A model generated the notes under the pieces. The model saw only the letters and a program-made list of their open reading frames with translations, ran no database searches and was not told where the DNA came from. A stretch of DNA of 6,777 nucleotides, taken from the NCBI GenBank assembly GCA_027459365.1, contig DAIDIM010000052.1, positions 1 to 6,777 on the forward strand, given 5' to 3'. The DNA comes from Chlamydiota bacterium. GTDB taxonomy: Bacteria > Chlamydiota > Chlamydiia > Chlamydiales > SM23-39. Positions 4,920 through 6,777 of this stretch are shown piece after piece. Both the position numbers and the translations under genes were made by a program. How positions within the stretch are numbered: position 1 is the first letter of the stretch; every line of letters starts with the position of its first letter.

Positions 4920-5658
4920 ACCATCAAGCACGCTGCATTGGGAAATCCCAGAGAATGGGCCTCTTTTCTTTCGCTTTGAACTTGGGCTAGAAGATCCTTT
5001 TTTTATGATCGAGGATGTTATGCTTTTTGAATCATTAAGTCTTGCGCTCAAAAAATTTCGCGACGAAGTGTGGCCGAAGGTGAAAGATCGAACTCTTGGC
5101 GCCGTACTATATCGAGGAACAGCCGACTTTTCATCTCGCTATTTATGGACAGAAAGACAATTGCAAAATTGGAAAGAAATAGGGGAGGAAAGTGCTCATT
5201 TAAAACGTCTTTTTTGCGCAGATTCGTTTGCCTACTATTTTCAGATGCTCTCTCATAGTTTACCTGATGAACTGCCGATTTATCTGCTTTTAGACGCATC
5301 TCATACGGGCACTGTTGCTGAAAAGCATCAACTTTTATCCAGTACCCGTTTCGAACATTTTCAAGTTGCAACAAGAGCCCTCCCATTCACCAATGGCTTG
5401 ATTTGGTCTGAAAATGATACCTTTTACCCTTCCGAAAAAGTACCGCATGCACTCTGTCTGCCAGACAAATGCCCAACGGAAGTGCTTCAAGAGAAAATGG
5501 ATCAAATATCGCAACCCTATCGAGTGATTCCTGAGGCAAGACTCACTGAGGATTGGGAAGGGGTAGACACGCTTCACGTACTCAATAATTACTTAAGCGA
5601 ACAGGGAAAGAGGAAGTTGAAAGGATTTGTTGCAGCAGGTGGTCAAATCAAATATTGA
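4894..5658 (+). CDS. Conserved-looking hypothetical protein co-transcribed with trmB
   Basis: This encodes 254 residues that I cannot assign to a family. There is no signal peptide or clear membrane helix, so it is probably cytoplasmic. Visible traits are a tryptophan-rich first half, LGAVLYRGTADF near 68-79, YYFQMLSHSLPDELPIYLLLD near 114-134, and a C-terminal helix-rich end in GFVAAGGQIKY. The layout suggests an alpha/beta protein, but no catalytic motif is evident. The start is the ATG at 4894 or the in-frame ATG two codons later; neither has a strong binding site, and the 26-bp overlap with trmB suggests translation by re-initiation. The gene ends 3 bp from the 3' end of the convergent tRNA-Pro, so no separate terminator fits between them. 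A tRNA-related role can only be guessed from the neighbours. Confidence 0.8.
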   Translation: MNMLTIACRPSSTLHWEIPENGPLFFRFELGLEDPFFMIEDVMLFESLSLALKKFRDEVWPKVKDRTLGAVLYRGTADFSSRYLWTERQLQNWKEIGEESAHLKRLFCADSFAYYFQMLSHSLPDELPIYLLLDASHTGTVAEKHQLLSSTRFEHFQVATRALPFTNGLIWSENDTFYPSEKVPHALCLPDKCPTEVLQEKMDQISQPYRVIPEARLTEDWEGVDTLHVLNNYLSEQGKRKLKGFVAAGGQIKY

Positions 5659-5661
5659 AAA

Positions 5662-5736
5662 TCGGGGCGGAGGGATTCGAACCCCCGACCTACTGGTCCC
5701 AAACCAGCCGCGCTAGCCAAGCTGCGCTACGCCCCG
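5662..5736 (-). tRNA. tRNA-Pro, anticodon UGG (reads CCN codons)
   Basis: The cloverleaf is complete: acceptor CGGGGCG/CGCCCCG fully paired, D-arm GCGC...GCGC, anticodon stem GCTGG/CCAGT enclosing TTTGGGA, and T-arm GGGGG-TTCGAAT-CCCTC with discriminator A. CCA is not encoded. The gene is 75 nt long. No terminator is visible downstream, where the convergent 4894-5658 gene begins 3 bp away. A perfect 12-bp palindrome GTGAATATTCAC (5737-5748) directly abuts its 5' end. Confidence 0.96.
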
Positions 5737-5746
5737 GTGAATATTC

Positions 5747-5777
5747 ACTAAATTCAACAGGTTATTCGATTTGCCAA
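5747..5777 (-). promoter_or_regulatory. Tentative tRNA-Pro promoter
   Basis: On the minus strand TTGGCA (5777-5772) is a good -35. The best -10 candidate, TTTAGT (5752-5747), is at a wide 19-bp spacing and matches consensus at four of six positions. A start near 5740 would fall inside the GTGAATATTCAC palindrome next to the tRNA. Confidence 0.25.
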
Positions 5778-5850
5778 TTTTGTACAAACATTATATGGAT
5801 GTTGAGTAATTTGTTTAACACTCTTTCCCACAGATTGACAAATCAACTAC

Positions 5851-6252
5851 TCACGTCTGTGCTTGATCAGCCATTTTACCTATAATGTCTTGTGCTATTT
5901 TATCTGCAATTTGTTCAAAGCCTATAAAAGCGTTTATATTTTTTTGTGATAAGGCATTTGCCTTTAGTAAGGTATTAAATGCTTTAAGAAGTTCTGTAGC
6001 ATTGGTTACATTTCTTTCGATCAACGCTTTGTTTTCTACAGTTAGGAGATTGTTGTGGTTATTTAAGAGTTGGGCACCTTTTATTGCATCGTTAAGTAGA
6101 GTGTAATCACAATTAGTCTGTATAATCGTTTCGCCTTGTAACAATACTATGGATCTATCTATAGTTTTAGCTACTGTAGTGGGCACTTCATAAGTCAAAT
6201 TTGGTCCTTTGCTGGCAGCTGCTCCTACATCGTAACTTGAGTTTGTTGACAT
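5851..6252 (-). CDS. Hypothetical protein, 133 residues, helical and possibly soluble
   Basis: I do not recognise this protein. It has no signal peptide or membrane helix. Residues 1-24 are Ser/Gly/Ala-rich and probably disordered. From about residue 27 the sequence is a string of amphipathic helices rich in Asn, Leu, Ile and Ala, with IERNVTNATELLKAFNTLLKA near 79-99. There are few aromatic residues and one cysteine (49). The start at 6252 is well supported: AAGGAG lies 8 nt upstream, and a promoter (6291-6320) is placed for a leader of about 30 nt. Its base composition is more AT-rich than the other genes here, and it borders a decayed gene, so horizontal acquisition is possible. A secreted-effector or chaperone role would be guesswork. 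No good terminator is seen after the stop. Confidence 0.75.
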   Translation of the reverse strand: MSTNSSYDVGAAASKGPNLTYEVPTTVAKTIDRSIVLLQGETIIQTNCDYTLLNDAIKGAQLLNNHNNLLTVENKALIERNVTNATELLKAFNTLLKANALSQKNINAFIGFEQIADKIAQDIIGKMADQAQT

Positions 6253-6290
6253 ATAATATTCTCCTTATAAAATTTAATATTTATGTATTG

Positions 6291-6320
6291 ATTATACAAT
6301 TTTTTTTATTTATAATACAA
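6291..6320 (-). promoter_or_regulatory. Promoter of the 133-residue protein gene
   Basis: On the minus strand TTGTAT (6320-6315) and a consensus TATAAT (6296-6291) are 18 bp apart. Transcription would start near 6284, about 30 nt before the start codon. This is the best-formed promoter in the window, though it lies in very AT-rich DNA where chance matches are common. Confidence 0.55.
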
Positions 6321-6404
6321 TATATAAAAAATAATTGAAAGCAGCGAAAGAAAGTGAACTAAGTTCAAGTCGAAGTCACTTGCAGGGTACCGCATTGAGA
6401 AAAT

Positions 6405-6777
6405 TTAGTAATGGGGTCTGCTCCCTGGATGATCTTTTTCAAGTTGTTTAGCACGGTTGTGATCTATAGGAACTTCAACTTCACCTGGAGTAGAAGTGCT
6501 ACCAATACGATATGTTTCACAACGCTGGCTTTCTTCAAATGCTTTTTCTGCTTCCTCTAATTCCTTTAGGTATATTGGGAACTGTGTTATTTGCCGATCT
6601 GAATATAGGGGTCCTCACCCAATTGAAGCGATATCCGCGGTAGGAATAATTACTGCCTGGCATGCTAGCATCATAGACCAAGTTTAGAGCGGGATTGCTT
6701 TCCGTATTGCCACTTGCTAGATATTATGTTCCTGGAGCCATTCTCGGTATGAATTCTTCGAGGAGATTTGGGATATT
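6405..6777 (-). pseudogene. Decayed or frameshifted 3' end of an unrecognised gene
   Basis: Reading the minus strand from the right edge, one frame runs NIPNLLEEFIPRMAPGT and then meets TAA at 6726-6724. The same frame continues YLASGNTESNPALNLVYDAS, then MPGSNYSYRGYRFNWVRTP to about 6610. Protein-like sequence then continues in another frame: LYSDRQITQFPIYL, KELEEAEKAFEESQR and a charged tail RAKQLEKDHPGSRPHY, ending at TAA 6407-6405. The switch coincides with a GGGG run (6608-6611). The second frame opens only after TGA at 6617-6615 and contains no Met. One premature stop plus one indel is the simplest reading. The family is unknown and the gene continues beyond the window. Confidence 0.55.

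Noticed and set aside
5070..5258. Alternative frames within the 4894-5658 gene, on both strands
   Set aside because: They are shadows of a longer, well-supported reading frame and lack ribosome binding sites.
6354..6376. Small inverted repeats (GAACT-A-AGTTC and AGTGA...TCACT) after the decayed gene
   Set aside because: The stems are only 5 bp and no U-run follows, so they do not support a terminator.

Overview
The window looks like part of a chromosome from the phylum Chlamydiota, probably an environmental (chlamydia-like) lineage. The best evidence is TrmB, whose stretches CSGNGEW, NWIAVEKRFDR..KIW and VNFPDPWPKLRHAKHRL resemble, from memory, the chlamydial version of this enzyme. An adjacent exbB-exbD pair also fits. 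The genus cannot be named from the sequence. The DNA is moderately AT-rich and gene-dense, and most intergenic gaps contain palindromes.

Layout from left to right. Positions 1-317 hold no convincing gene; they carry an AT-rich inverted repeat, a copy of a dispersed palindromic repeat and a candidate promoter. A secreted protein of unknown function follows (318-1127, +). It meets a 14-TM-type MFS drug exporter (1124-2533, -) tail to tail through one shared TTAA, and the exporter's probable terminator hairpin lies inside the 3' end of the secreted-protein gene. Positions 2534-2893 hold no protein gene. They contain a second repeat copy next to the exporter start, two more inverted repeats, and a 56-bp perfect direct repeat made of an intrinsic terminator plus the last 17 nt of tRNA-Leu, with a hairpin-rich 132-bp spacer between the two copies. 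Then, all on the minus strand and transcribed right to left, come exbB (4132-3488), exbD (3484-3011) and tRNA-Leu(UAG) (2977-2894). A 136-bp divergent gap with the best-preserved repeat copy separates exbB from trmB (4269-4919, +). trmB overlaps an unknown protein gene (4894-5658, +) that ends 3 bp from a convergent tRNA-Pro(UGG). The right end is AT-rich: a 133-residue unknown protein with a well-formed promoter and ribosome binding site (5851-6252, -) and the decayed 3' end of an unrecognised gene (6405-6777, -).

Functionally this is mixed housekeeping content: proton-motive-force coupling to the outer membrane (ExbB/ExbD), tRNA modification (TrmB), two tRNAs and a small-molecule exporter. 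No defence system, CRISPR array or complete mobile element is visible. The most unusual signals are the intergenic repeat family, found upstream of three genes and oriented the same way toward each, and the att-like duplication of the tRNA-Leu 3' end with its terminator. That tRNA-Leu also carries an acceptor-stem mismatch inside the duplicated sequence.
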